The notes: a model not told the origin generated them from the sequence alone. Counted from the first letter of the stretch, positions 35,901 through 44,142 are shown. The stretch: DNA of 64,000 nucleotides from Halobacteriales archaeon QS_6_71_20 (GCA_003020945.1 PXRU01000006.1:16807-80806), one strand, 5' to 3'. Numbers and translations are program-made.

Positions 35901-36491
35901 TCAGCGCGTTCCGCGCACGTACGTCTGCTCGTGGGCGGGGAACACGTCGGCGACGGCGGCCTCGCCCGCCTCCTCGCGCAACAGCGCGCGCAGTTCCCCC
36001 TCGTAGTCGGCCTTCGGCACCTCCTCGGAGGGGCCCGACTCCACGTCGAGGGTGGCGTCGACGACGCGGTCGACGGCGTTGCGGCCGAACCCCGACAGCG
36101 GGGAGATGTAGTCGACGTCGTGGCGGTCCTCCAGGCTCTGCGCGAACGCCCGCGAGACGGAGGGGACGCGGTCGTCGCGGCGAGTGCCGTCGGCGACGGC
36201 GTCGACGTCGCGCTCGGCGACCGACTCCAGGGCGTGTTCGTGGACGAGTTGGATCCCGTTGCGGGGGAAGCCGTCCGCGCGCATCCGCTCGACCGCCTCG
36301 CGGGCGACCTCGCGGTCGAGCTCGTGGGTGTCGAACGGGAAGCCGAGCGCCGCGGCGGCCGCCCGGGCGTGCTCGTGGTCGTCGGTGACGCCGAAGTGAG
36401 CGGTGACCAGCGTCACGTCGTAGAAGCGGTCGAGGACGAGCGCGGCCAGCGAGGAGTCTTTCCCCCCGCTATAGCATAGTGCGAGCTCCAC
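35901..36491 (-). CDS. PP-loop ATP pyrophosphatase-like protein
   Basis: A 196-residue protein with the N-type ATP pyrophosphatase loop LCYSGGKDSSLAAL at the start, and the second half of the Rossmann-like fold (VTLVTAHFGVTDDHEHARAA). The SGGKDS motif adenylates a substrate before nucleophile attack; related enzymes include diphthine-ammonia ligase, TilS/TtcA and asparagine-synthase-like proteins. No cysteine pair for sulfur transfer is seen. The substrate is not known. It lies directly downstream of the PDCD5-like gene (seven bases) and likely in an operon with it. A role in tRNA or translation-factor modification would suit the context. Confidence 0.85.
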   Translation of the reverse strand: MELALCYSGGKDSSLAALVLDRFYDVTLVTAHFGVTDDHEHARAAAAALGFPFDTHELDREVAREAVERMRADGFPRNGIQLVHEHALESVAERDVDAVADGTRRDDRVPSVSRAFAQSLEDRHDVDYISPLSGFGRNAVDRVVDATLDVESGPSEEVPKADYEGELRALLREEAGEAAVADVFPAHEQTYVRGTR

Positions 36492-36498
36492 GCGTCGG

Positions 36499-36852
36499 TC
36501 AGCGGCGACGGATGTCGAAGCTCTGCTGGTCGGGCTGGAGCTCCCGGAGGAGCTCCTTCATCTGCTCCTCGTCGATGCGGCCGTTCACCCGGCCGCTCTG
36601 AGCCAGCGCCGTCACCTGCTGTTTGACCTTCGCGGCGAACTCGGGCTTGCTCATCTCGACGGCGTTGAGCCGCTGACGGGCGCCGTCGGTGAGGTACTGC
36701 TTGAGCAGCGCCTCCTGCTGGCGCTCCGCCTGCTCCTGAGCGGCCTGCTGTGCCTCCTCGCCCTGGCCCTGCCCCTGTGCCTGCTCGCGGAGCTCCTGCA
36801 TCTTCTGCTCGCGAAGCTCCTCCAGTCGCTCGTCGTCGGGATTCTCGCTCAT
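36499..36852 (-). CDS. PDCD5-like DNA-binding protein
   Basis: A 117-residue archaeal PDCD5 (TFAR19) homologue: an N-terminal long helix with Gln/Glu-rich composition ([19 protein letters not shown]), then a three-helix bundle with [19 protein letters not shown] and ending [14 protein letters not shown]. The C-terminal basic tail is the putative nucleic-acid contact. Archaeal members bind DNA in vitro, but the cellular role is unclear. The gene is downstream of S19e and upstream of the PP-loop gene, all on one strand, a conserved haloarchaeal group. Confidence 0.92.
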   Translation of the reverse strand: MSENPDDERLEELREQKMQELREQAQGQGQGEEAQQAAQEQAERQQEALLKQYLTDGARQRLNAVEMSKPEFAAKVKQQVTALAQSGRVNGRIDEEQMKELLRELQPDQQSFDIRRR

Positions 36853-36983
36853 ATCGAGTGACGATTGCCGTCGGGCGCTCAAAACGGTTATGGGTGCGAG
36901 AGCGTCCGGCTCTCGGCCGTGCGGGCGGCGAGCCCGGTCGACGACCGCGGGGTCGTCAGCCGGGCGGCGGAGCAGTGTCGGCG

Positions 36984-37439
36984 CTACGCGTAGCGTTCGA
37001 GTTCGGGGCGGTCGAGCTCCGAGAGCACGTCGCCGGCGACCTCGTCGAGGAACGACCGACCCTCGTCGGTGACGCGGCGGCCCTCGCCCTGTGCGGTCTC
37101 GACGAGACCCTCCTCCTCGAGTTGCTGGAGCGCGACGCGGATGATCTTCCGGGAGCCGCCCTCGTGGCTCGGGGGGGAGACGACGTAGCGGTTGGAGCCG
37201 CGCTTGGCGCCGCCGTACTCGGTGGCGAGGCGCTCGACGCCGACGGGGCCGCCGTCGGCGACCTTCCGCAGCAGCGAGGCCGCGCGGCGGAACCAGAAGT
37301 CCTCCTGCTGGGGCGGGAGCTCTCGGCTCTGGCCGGTCTTGGCGAACTGCACCCACTCCGGCTGCTCGATCCGGTCCTCCAGTCGAGCGGCGACCTCGTC
37401 GTTGAGGTCCGCCGCCGGGACGTCGTAGAGGGTAACCAT
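36984..37439 (-). CDS. rps19e: Ribosomal protein S19e
   Basis: A 151-residue protein of the small ribosomal subunit, found only in archaea and eukaryotes. [20 protein letters not shown] opens, followed by the family segment [16 protein letters not shown] and the winged-helix part [17 protein letters not shown]. The end DRPELERYA is typical. A TATA-like GTTTAAAG (37463-37470) lies about 27 bases upstream. The gene is the first of the S19e, PDCD5-like, PP-loop group. It marks the boundary of the conserved chromosome; the next gene upstream is in the decaying island. Confidence 0.96.
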   Translation of the reverse strand: MVTLYDVPAADLNDEVAARLEDRIEQPEWVQFAKTGQSRELPPQQEDFWFRRAASLLRKVADGGPVGVERLATEYGGAKRGSNRYVVSPPSHEGGSRKIIRVALQQLEEEGLVETAQGEGRRVTDEGRSFLDEVAGDVLSELDRPELERYA

Positions 37440-37462
37440 ACGGGCGATTTTACCGCCGTTCC

Positions 37463-37470
37463 GTTTAAAG
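37463..37470 (-). promoter_or_regulatory. TATA element of rps19e
   Basis: CTTTAAAC on the reverse strand is centred about 27 bases before the rps19e ATG (37439). Confidence 0.55.
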
Positions 37471-37550
37471 CCGTCGTATCGGCGGCCGCACTGGAGGTCG
37501 AATGACTGACGGCGGACGACGGACAGCGGACGGGGGATGGTGATGGTGGG

Positions 37551-37768
37551 GTGACGCCTCGGCAGGTGGCGGAAGCGCCTGCGGTGAAGACGTTGAATAA
37601 ACGGGTGGCTGAGTTGGAGGATGATATGGCGGACTTGGAGGAGTATATGTACGAGTGGCACGAGTCAGCAGAGACGTATTTGCGTGCGCTTCGTCGAGTG
37701 GTAGAGAGAAGCTGGGGGTCTCGTTGCAGTCGTACTTGGAAGCGGGGGAAGAAGACGTAGACGAGTAG
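37551..37768 (+). pseudogene. Frameshifted coiled-coil gene
   Basis: From the GTG at 37551 the frame reads a coiled coil (TLNKRVAELEDDMADLEEYM, YEWHESAETYLRALRRVVE). It then changes into an Arg/Trp-rich tail. In another frame the protein-like ending EKLGVSLQSYLEAGEEDVDE runs to a TAG at 37766. Removing two bases from the GAGAGA run at 37704-37709 joins RRVVE to KLGVSLQ in frame, so a GA duplication most likely broke the gene. Reconstructed length is about 71 residues. It is AT-richer than its neighbours. No function is recognised. Confidence 0.6.
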
Positions 37769-37785
37769 GATGGTTCGGAGTGGTC

Positions 37786-39240
37786 TCAGTAGTTCGGCGG
37801 GGCTCCCAGTCGGTCGGTGCGGTGTTTGAAGTCGCCTTCATAGACTACTTGGATGGGACGACCGTCGTAGCCAGTGACGCCGTTCGTCCGTTCTCCAATG
37901 TCTGCGTCGTAGGTCATATCGAAGAATGCGTATTCAGTATTTGTCCAGCCGTTGTTGATTTTTTCTTGCGACGGGGCGACGGTGTAGTCGCTGTCGGAGG
38001 TGTTTCCTAGATCGCCAACGTCAAGACCGACTGTCAAATGGCCAGTCCCGTTGATTGCACATCTGATGAATGCGGGCATAATATTCCACGGGTCGTTCAT
38101 AGCGATGCCCGCGAACAACCCTGCTTTGTTGGAACAGTCTCCCATCTGTTCGTAGAGAACGACTGTGGGAGGGATGTCGTCGTCGATGATGTTTCCGTAC
38201 GGAATCATCTGTATGAGGTCTCCGAGGGCGGCGAGGCGTTCCCGCTGGTCGGTGATGCCGATGCCGGAGATGGCTTCTGCTGTTTTGATTCCGAGTTCTT
38301 GGAGGTGGCTGATTTCCGTGGCGTAGTGGCACTCGTAGCGCATACCATATTCGATTTGGTATGACCGGCTCCCGTTTATGTAATCGCGGTAGGGTTTTTC
38401 GTCTACGCGAGCGGAGACGCCGAAGACTTCGCCGTTGACAGGGGTTCGAGTCATAAAGAAGACGGTGCGTTCGTTGTCGCCGTCGATATGCTCGACGTGG
38501 CCAGCGGGCAATCCGTTGGCGTTGCCGTTAACGCCACGTGGGTCGTCTTTACGTGGGATTCCGTCTTCGGAGACGTAGTACGAGTGGTTGACTCGCTCGG
38601 TGTTCATCCAGTTGACGCCGTTGTTGTGGGGGACGCCGACGAACTGGTGGCGTTTGAAGATGAATTCGGCATCGACGTTGGGGTTGGTATCGGTGCCGAT
38701 GAGTTCGCAGATGCTTCCTGCGCCGCGCGGGAGGGTAATGTCTGAGAGGTCGAACTCGATTGTATGGGTTTCGAACGTGTCTTCGTCGGTTGTCTCAAGC
38801 GTCACGGGCGGCGTTTTCTGGAAGGTGCCGCTGGCGTTGCGGACGTTGAGTCGGAGGTCGATGGCTCGTGCGACGTTGGTTTGTTCCAGCGTGGCTGTTG
38901 CCGAGTTCGCGCTTTGGATTTCGATGGTGAAGATGCTACTGTCCTTGTGGCGGAGGTCGAGATTTGCTGGGTCGGGGTTCTCCCCTCGACGGACCTGAAG
39001 ACTGCCGAGCGAGTAGTCGCTGGTCGGTGCTTTGAATAAGGCGGGCGGGTCGTCTGCGATACTGTTTTCTGTTCCGTCTGGGGCGGTGTCGTTTTCGGGC
39101 GGGGTTATCTCGTTGCCGTCGGGGTCTTCGATGGATTCGTTGCCGATGTCGTAGAGGTCGCTACAACCCGCGATGCTGGTGGTGAGGCCGATAGTCCCAG
39201 CGGAAATAAAGTGACGACGAGAGGTTAAGTCTCTCTTCAT
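37786..39240 (-). CDS. Transglutaminase-like secreted lipoprotein
   Basis: A 484-residue protein. The signal (TSRRHFISAGTIGLTTSIAGC) has twin arginines and a lipobox, so it is exported folded and anchored at Cys26. A low-complexity linker (PPENDTAPDGTENS) and a beta-rich region of about 250 residues follow. In the last third, GDCSNKAGLFAGI, then NGTGHLTVGLDV and FFDMTY supply Cys, His and Asp in the order and spacing of the transglutaminase-like (papain-fold) catalytic core. The activity may be protease-like or crosslinking; no substrate is evident. Codon usage is AT-richer than its neighbours, which suggests transfer. TATA-like ATATAATA at 39260. Confidence 0.78.
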   Translation of the reverse strand: MKRDLTSRRHFISAGTIGLTTSIAGCSDLYDIGNESIEDPDGNEITPPENDTAPDGTENSIADDPPALFKAPTSDYSLGSLQVRRGENPDPANLDLRHKDSSIFTIEIQSANSATATLEQTNVARAIDLRLNVRNASGTFQKTPPVTLETTDEDTFETHTIEFDLSDITLPRGAGSICELIGTDTNPNVDAEFIFKRHQFVGVPHNNGVNWMNTERVNHSYYVSEDGIPRKDDPRGVNGNANGLPAGHVEHIDGDNERTVFFMTRTPVNGEVFGVSARVDEKPYRDYINGSRSYQIEYGMRYECHYATEISHLQELGIKTAEAISGIGITDQRERLAALGDLIQMIPYGNIIDDDIPPTVVLYEQMGDCSNKAGLFAGIAMNDPWNIMPAFIRCAINGTGHLTVGLDVGDLGNTSDSDYTVAPSQEKINNGWTNTEYAFFDMTYDADIGERTNGVTGYDGRPIQVVYEGDFKHRTDRLGAPPNY

Positions 39241-39259
39241 AAATATTACATAGAACGGG

Positions 39260-39267
39260 ATATAATA
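39260..39267 (-). promoter_or_regulatory. TATA element of the transglutaminase-like gene
   Basis: An AT-rich element (TATTATAT on the reverse strand) lies about 24 bases upstream of the ATG at 39240. Confidence 0.55.
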
Positions 39268-39294
39268 AGTGTTCCAGATATGTCACCGACAAAT

Positions 39295-39732
39295 CTATAC
39301 TACCTGCCCCCATGTCGGAGCATCGCCGACTGACGTTTCGACGCCCGAGGATGGAAGGCTACGAATCCACTCGTAGCAGTCCGGACAGACGGGCATCGAT
39401 CCTCCATCCACATCAGCATGTTTGAGCGCCCGGGCGGCGGTCTCGGGGACGACCTCGCCGCACTTCCAAACGTGACCGGCCTCCAGACGGTCGTACGCAC
39501 GCCTAACTGTAGGTTCACGTTTTGAGTCGTCCCCGATACGTTCCCACTCGTTGGCGCAGTCTGGGCAGAGATGGATAGATGAGTCCGCGATAGGGTCTCG
39601 GTCGCCAGGGACGACTCGGGCGTCCTCATCGGCACAGTCTGCGCCACAGAGTGAACGCTCGTCGTCAGATGTGACGATGTGTTCGGGAACGGTCTCGGTA
39701 AGCGAAATAAAACGGTTTCTGTCAGGGTTCAG
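39295..39732 (-). CDS. Cysteine-rich zinc-binding-like ORF without canonical start
   Basis: A frame of 145 codons from a CTG at 39732 to a TAG at 39295. It reads LNPDRNRFISLTETV and TSDDERSLCGADCADEDARV, then LCPDCANEWERIG, WKCGEVVPETAARAL and PVCPDCYEWIRSL. These give three or four paired-cysteine units (CGADC, CPDC, C, CPDC), as in zinc-ribbon proteins. The CTG overlaps the stop of the winged-helix remnant upstream (CTGA, equivalent to the usual ATGA), so an A-to-C change may have damaged an original ATG. No function is recognised. It may be unexpressed. Confidence 0.55.
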   Translation of the reverse strand: MNPDRNRFISLTETVPEHIVTSDDERSLCGADCADEDARVVPGDRDPIADSSIHLCPDCANEWERIGDDSKREPTVRRAYDRLEAGHVWKCGEVVPETAARALKHADVDGGSMPVCPDCYEWIRSLPSSGVETSVGDAPTWGQVV

Positions 39733-39960
39733 TCCTCCTTGTTCGCTTCCGCGAGCAAGTCAAGGATGAAACGCTGATATTCGGCGTCTTCGATCTCTCC
39801 GAGCGGTCCAATCACGGGCCAGTACGTATGCTTGTTTCTCGCTCAATCAGGTTCTCATTCTCCGCAACTTTGGAGAACCCAACTGGCTGTATCAGTGGAC
39901 ACGTCGGCACGCTTCGCCACGCCGCTTGCCTGTAGCGTCTGGTGGTTCCGCAGTGCGTCT
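39730..39960 (-). pseudogene. Winged-helix regulator remnant with two frameshifts
   Basis: Three frames together give one winged-helix protein: ALRNHQTLQASGVAKRADVS then TDTASWVLQS in frame one, KVAENENLIERE in frame two, and NKHTYWPVIGPLGEIEDAE then YQRFILDLLAEANKED in frame three, ending at a TGA next to 39732. The second shift coincides with a short A run (GAGAAACA). The N-terminus is cut off at about 39960, where it meets the end of the UPF0104 pseudogene. The fold resembles Halobacteria regulators; the target is unknown. Confidence 0.6.
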
Positions 39961-40941
39961 ACGTGGCGGCGCTGTCGACACCGACGACGCTCACGACTAC
40001 GCCGCCGACGAGCACCGGCACCCAGAACACCGCGCCCCGATAGATGACGACGGCCGCCAGCGCCACGGACGCGGGGACGGACACGGCGGGGAGCGCGGCC
40101 AGCACCGCGACGAGCACCGCCTCGATCCCGCCGGCGCCGCCGGGAAGCGGCGTGACGCCCGCGATGGCGCCCATCGGGACCACGAACAGCATCGCCGAGA
40201 GGGGGACCGACTGGCCGACCGCCCGGAACGCGAGGTAGAGGCCGACCATCTGGAGCGTCCACCCGAGCGTCCGATGGCGGCGAAGAACTGCCCGATACGC
40301 GACTCCACGGCCGCCGCGTCGGGGGGGGAGAACACCGGGAGGGCGTCGGTGATCCGTCGGACCGCCGGGACGACCGCGCCGACGACCCGCCGCTCCAGCG
40401 CGTAGCGGTTGCGCCAGCCCAGATACCCGGCCATCGGGACCGCGAGCGCGAGCACGACCACGACGGCGGTGGCGAACCGGAGGCGGGTGCCGAAGGTGGT
40501 CTCGGTGGCGAAGTAGCCCGCGCCGACCAGCGCCAGCGAGATCGAGGGGACGAAGTTGAGCGTGTCCACGCTGGCGATGGCCGCGAGCCCGTTCTCGTAC
40601 TCGGTGTCGGCGGCCTTCGCGATGAGCAGCGCGCTCACCGGCTCGCCGCCGGCCTGTCCGAACGGCGTGACGTTGTTGGAGAACATCGCGCCGCTGAGCA
40701 CGAGGAACGCGCGCACGACCGATATCCGCACCCCGATCACCCCCAGAACCGTGCGGAGAGCGACACCCCACGCGACCAGCCAGCCGAGCGTGACGAGGAC
40801 GACCAGCGCGACGACCCCCGGCCGTGCCCCCCGGAGCACCTCCAGCAGGTCGCCGACGCCGACGAGATACAGCAGCACCCCGAGGACCGCGAACGCGCCG
40901 AGGAACCCGACGACGGTGGCGCGCAACTGGTCGGAGTCCAT
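39959..40941 (-). pseudogene. UPF0104/AglD-type membrane protein, frameshifted
   Basis: From the ATG at 40941 (MDSDQLRATVVGFLGAFAVL) the frame encodes a family of integral proteins related to lysylphosphatidylglycerol synthase TM domains and haloarchaeal AglD C-termini. The motifs include MFSNNVTPFGQAGGEPVSAL and helices up to RIGQFFAAI. There the frame changes: the remaining conserved part (TLGWTLQMVGLYLAF, MGAIAGVTPLPGGAGGIEAV) is in another frame ending at 39959. Several residues expected between FFAAI and TLGW are absent, so a deletion of about a dozen codons plus one or two bases near 40268-40275 disrupted the gene. Confidence 0.8.
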
Positions 40942-41297
40942 TGCCGACTCGTCGCCCGGCGGGCGTTTCAAGCCTCCGAAACGGGCGTCGAGGCCGCCCC
41001 TCTCCGGTCGGTCAAGCCCGCACTGCCAGTGGGCGGAGCGGCACAGGACCGCTCCACCGCTCGTCGAGACCTCCCTCCCTCCGGTCGGTCGAGCCCGCGT
41101 ACTGTCGGTGGGCGGAGCGGCACGGGACCGCTTCGCCGTCCTTCCGAGGCGCTCGCTCGCTTCGGTCGATCGAGCCCGCACCATTCGTGGGCGGAGCGGC
41201 ACGGGACCGCTCCGCCGCTCGCCGAGGCCTCCCTCCCTCCGGTCGGTCGGCCTCGCAGTCGAAACACCGTTGACCCCGCACCGGGAACCCGACACCG
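40942..41297. repeat. Three-copy 79-bp tandem array before thiL
   Basis: No gene is supported. GTGGGCGGAGCGGCAC begins at 41029, 41108 and 41187, exactly 79 bases apart, each followed by (A/G)GGACCGCT(C/T) and a diverging segment. A shorter match occurs near 48321 (GGTGGAGCGGCACGGGACCG), and two reverse-strand units occur at 18678-18840. No transposase or terminal inverted repeats are visible. The array may affect the 5' region of thiL, whose ATG follows at 41298. Confidence 0.8.
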
Positions 41298-42203
41298 ATG
41301 GACGAGCGCGAGGCGCTGTCGCGGTTGGCGAGCACGCTCCCCGATGCCGGCGACGACTGCGCCGTCGTCGACGACCGGGTGCTCACCACCGACATGCTCC
41401 ACGAGACGACCGACTTCCCGGCCGGCGTCGACCGCTACACGGCCGGCTGGCGCGCCGTCAGCGCCTCGCTGTCGGACGTGGCCGCGATGGGCGCGGCCGC
41501 GGAGGCCGCCGTCGCCGCCTACGCCGCCCCCGCGTTCGACCCCGAGGAGGTGGACGACTTCGTCCGGGGCGCCCGCGAGGTGTGTGCGGCCGTCGACGCC
41601 GAGTACGTCGGCGGCGACCTCGACGAACACGGGGAGTTCACGGTCGCCACGACCGCGCTCGGGCGGACCGACGACCCGGTGCAGCGCGGGGGCGCCCGCC
41701 CCGGCGACGCCGTCTGCGTCACGGGCACATTCGGGCGCAGCGCCGCGGCGCTGCGGGCGTTCGAACGGGGGGACGCGGCCAGCGGAAACGAGCTGTTCCG
41801 GTTCCGCCCCCGCGTCGCCGCCGGCGTCGCGCTCCGGCCGCACGCGACCGCGATGATGGACTCCAGCGACGGGCTGGCGCGCTCGCTCCACCAGCTCGTC
41901 GAGGCGAGCGATGTCCCCGACCTCGGGATGGCCGTCGAGGAGTCGGCCGTCCCGGTCGACCCGGCCGTCGAGACGGCGTTCGACGACCCCGCCGAGCGCC
42001 GGGAGGCGGCACTGTTCTTCGGCGAGGACTTCGAGCTGGTGTTCACCGTCCCGAGCGACGAGGTCGACGCCGCCGCCGCGGCGTCGCCGACGCCAGTCTC
42101 GGTCGTCGGGGGCGTCGACCGGGACGGCGTCCGGATGGACGGCGAGCCGCTTCCGAACCGAGGGTTCGGCCACGGCGGCGGTTCCGCGTCGGACGATCGG
42201 TAG
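41298..42203 (+). CDS. thiL: Thiamine-monophosphate kinase
   Basis: ThiL phosphorylates thiamine monophosphate to the active diphosphate. The 301-residue protein has the ATP/Mg motifs of the PurM-like AIR-synthase family: DDCAVVDDRVLTTDMLHETT, then the VSASLSDVAAMG segment, and MDSSDGLARSLHQLV with its DSSDG signature. The GEDFELVFTV block near residue 238 is also typical. The start ATG (MDEREALSRLAS) follows the repeat array. A tail of Gly/Ser/Asp is low complexity. It stands alone and is convergent with the M50 protease gene at 42252. Confidence 0.95.
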   Translation: MDEREALSRLASTLPDAGDDCAVVDDRVLTTDMLHETTDFPAGVDRYTAGWRAVSASLSDVAAMGAAAEAAVAAYAAPAFDPEEVDDFVRGAREVCAAVDAEYVGGDLDEHGEFTVATTALGRTDDPVQRGGARPGDAVCVTGTFGRSAAALRAFERGDAASGNELFRFRPRVAAGVALRPHATAMMDSSDGLARSLHQLVEASDVPDLGMAVEESAVPVDPAVETAFDDPAERREAALFFGEDFELVFTVPSDEVDAAAAASPTPVSVVGGVDRDGVRMDGEPLPNRGFGHGGGSASDDR

Positions 42204-42251
42204 CGACGGTCGCCGGGAGCGGAGCCGAACGGAACCGAACGGCGGGGCGGG

Positions 42252-43385
42252 TCAGACGGTCGTGACCTGGATCGGCACCAGCATGAAGCACAGCAGGCCG
42301 AGCGCGAACGTGAGCACGCCGACGGCCATCCGCCGCGGGCCCAGCGAGGAGTCGTCGATCGGGTCCGCCGGGCCGCGGTACGCGATGAACGCCGAGAACA
42401 GCCCCCAGAACGCCCACAGCCCGACCGACTCGTTGAGTCCGAGGCCGCGGACGAAGTAGAGGTACGCCGAGATGCCGAACAGCGCAACGGGCACCGCCGC
42501 GGCGACGGTCTCCTGGCGGCGCCCGACCATCGCGCGGACGATGTGACCGCCGTCGAGCTGACCGACCGGGAGGAGGTTGAGGACGGTGAAGAACATCCCG
42601 ACCCACGCGCCCATGATCACCGGGTGGACCGTCCTCGTCGGGTCGGCGTAGCTGGTCGGGCGGTTCAACAGATCGGCGATAATGTCCAGCAGCCAGGGAT
42701 TGTTAAACACGATGACCTGGCCGCCGCTCGTCACCGACTCGGGGACGGTGAACGGGCCCAGCGAGAGGCCGACCACCGTCACGACGACCGTCGCCGCGAG
42801 TCCGGCGAGCGGCCCCGCGACGCCGATGTCGAACAGCGCCTCGCGGTCGGGCATCTGCCCGCGCATCCTGATGATCGCGCCCATCGTCCCGAACGGGAGG
42901 ATGAAGGGGATCACGTACGGGAGCGACACGTCGACGCCGTGGTACCGCCCCATGGCGTAGTGGCCCAGCTCGTGGGTCAGGAGGACGCCGAGGACGGCGG
43001 CGGTGAACGGCCACGCCTGCAGCAGCGCGAGCGGGTTCGACCGGATCGTCGAGAACGGGACGTAGTACCACGCCGTCGCGCCGACCAGCAGGGTCGACAG
43101 CACCGTCGCGACGAACAGCCCGACGTTCACCCACGGGATCCCGTCGACGCCGTTCGAGTACGGCCGGGCGACGACTACGTCGAGCCCGGAGTCGGCGTTC
43201 ACCACCTGCACCTCGTAGCCGGCCTCGCGGAAGGCGGGCCAGACGCGGCGGACGAGTTCCCGCTCGCCGACGTCGCTGACGCCGTAGTACAGCACCCGGT
43301 CGCCGTCCGTTCTGACCTCCGAGCAGTGGAAGACGGCGTCGAGTTCGGGGGGGCGAGGGTGTCCGTCGGAAACCGCCTCACTCAT
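42252..43385 (-). CDS. Site-2-type M50 metalloprotease
   Basis: A 377-residue intramembrane zinc protease. HELGH in LLTHELGHYAMGRYHGV gives the two His and the Glu; the third ligand region is NLLPVGQLDGGHIVRA, with the characteristic Asp. About seven helices are visible. The N-terminal region (LDAVFHCSEVRTDGDR to PVVVARPYS) is a soluble domain of about 90 residues. Substrates are unknown; membrane-bound regulators are usual. A strong TATA element lies 27 bases before the ATG. It is distinct from the second M50 gene at 49218. Confidence 0.93.
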   Translation of the reverse strand: MSEAVSDGHPRPPELDAVFHCSEVRTDGDRVLYYGVSDVGERELVRRVWPAFREAGYEVQVVNADSGLDVVVARPYSNGVDGIPWVNVGLFVATVLSTLLVGATAWYYVPFSTIRSNPLALLQAWPFTAAVLGVLLTHELGHYAMGRYHGVDVSLPYVIPFILPFGTMGAIIRMRGQMPDREALFDIGVAGPLAGLAATVVVTVVGLSLGPFTVPESVTSGGQVIVFNNPWLLDIIADLLNRPTSYADPTRTVHPVIMGAWVGMFFTVLNLLPVGQLDGGHIVRAMVGRRQETVAAAVPVALFGISAYLYFVRGLGLNESVGLWAFWGLFSAFIAYRGPADPIDDSSLGPRRMAVGVLTFALGLLCFMLVPIQVTTV

Positions 43386-43408
43386 CGACGGTCGTTGGCG
43401 ACGAACGG

Positions 43409-43415
43409 CTATAAG
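43409..43415 (-). promoter_or_regulatory. TATA element of the M50 protease gene
   Basis: CTTATAG on the reverse strand is centred 27 bases upstream of the ATG at 43385, a canonical leaderless promoter. Confidence 0.65.
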
Positions 43416-43592
43416 TCCTCGCCGGAGCGGAACGAGACCCGCCGCCCGACCCGTCCGGATCGGTCGAGCGGTGGAGGAACGCGGGGCCGCGGACGAGCGT
43501 GAGGTCGCACGACAGGAGCGGTAGAACGCGGGGCCGCGAGGCGGGGACCGCGCGTCCGTGCGTCGCGTTCGTTGTCGACTACGCGGGCGACC

Positions 43593-43853
43593 TCAGGCCG
43601 CCGGTTCGATGCGCCAGGTGGTCGCGGACGTGTACGACCACTTCTCGATGGAGAGCCCGCACGCGGAGTCTTTCAGCTTCACCATCAGCGCGCCGATCTC
43701 CTTCGGCGAGAGGCCGACCTCGTCGGCGATGAACTTGCTCTTGAAGTAGAGCTCGCCGTCCTCGGCCTTCTCGCGCAGGAACGCCGCGAGGCGCTCCTCC
43801 TTGGAGGGGTCGTCCGTCGAGTCGGTGTCGGAGGGTTGCACGGTTGCGCTCAT
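43593..43853 (-). CDS. Small winged-helix-like protein (probably DUF7123)
   Basis: An 86-residue protein. An acidic tail is followed by KEERLAAFLREKAEDGELYF and KSKFIADEVGLSPKEIGALM, a helix-turn-helix with a turn at Gly-Leu-Ser, and a final strand TTWRIEPAA. The pattern matches a winged-helix family restricted to haloarchaea (I recall it as DUF7123). It is probably a small DNA-binding protein. A strong TATA (TATATAAAA, 43890-43898) lies about 41 bases before the ATG, so a leader of about 14 bases is likely. Codons are AT-richer upstream, including TTTTATC at 44000. Confidence 0.82.
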   Translation of the reverse strand: MSATVQPSDTDSTDDPSKEERLAAFLREKAEDGELYFKSKFIADEVGLSPKEIGALMVKLKDSACGLSIEKWSYTSATTWRIEPAA

Positions 43854-43889
43854 TCTGTCACCTCGACTCCGGCTACGGAGCTCGGGGGG

Positions 43890-43898
43890 TATATAAAA
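43890..43898 (-). promoter_or_regulatory. TATA element of the small winged-helix gene
   Basis: TTTTATATA on the reverse strand, about 41 bases upstream of the ATG at 43853, with a GC-rich region on both sides. The upstream gap to 44142 shows no other feature I can support. Confidence 0.65.
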
Positions 43899-44142
43899 TC
43901 CAGTCCGTTGGGTGCGATTCGGCTCCGTTCAGGTGAGTTCCGCCATGAAACGTCGGAATCGGAACGTTTTACGACCGTTTGAGAGGCTGGCAAAAGTTTT
44001 ATCCCGTGTTCTGAGTCGATCGTTCGGGGTCGTGCTGAAGGAGTCGGATCGAGAGCGTATGACGTTAATTGAGTCCTCTGAGTTTTGAATTGTACTTCGG
44101 TGGCGCGCTCGCGCGCCGAGCGATGCCGGTCGGCGGGCGGGG

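Noticed and set aside
39300..39647. A 115-codon reverse frame starting MAQTVPMRTPES
   Set aside because: It is a shadow of the cysteine-rich frame (39295-39732), which shows paired-cysteine motifs and better composition.
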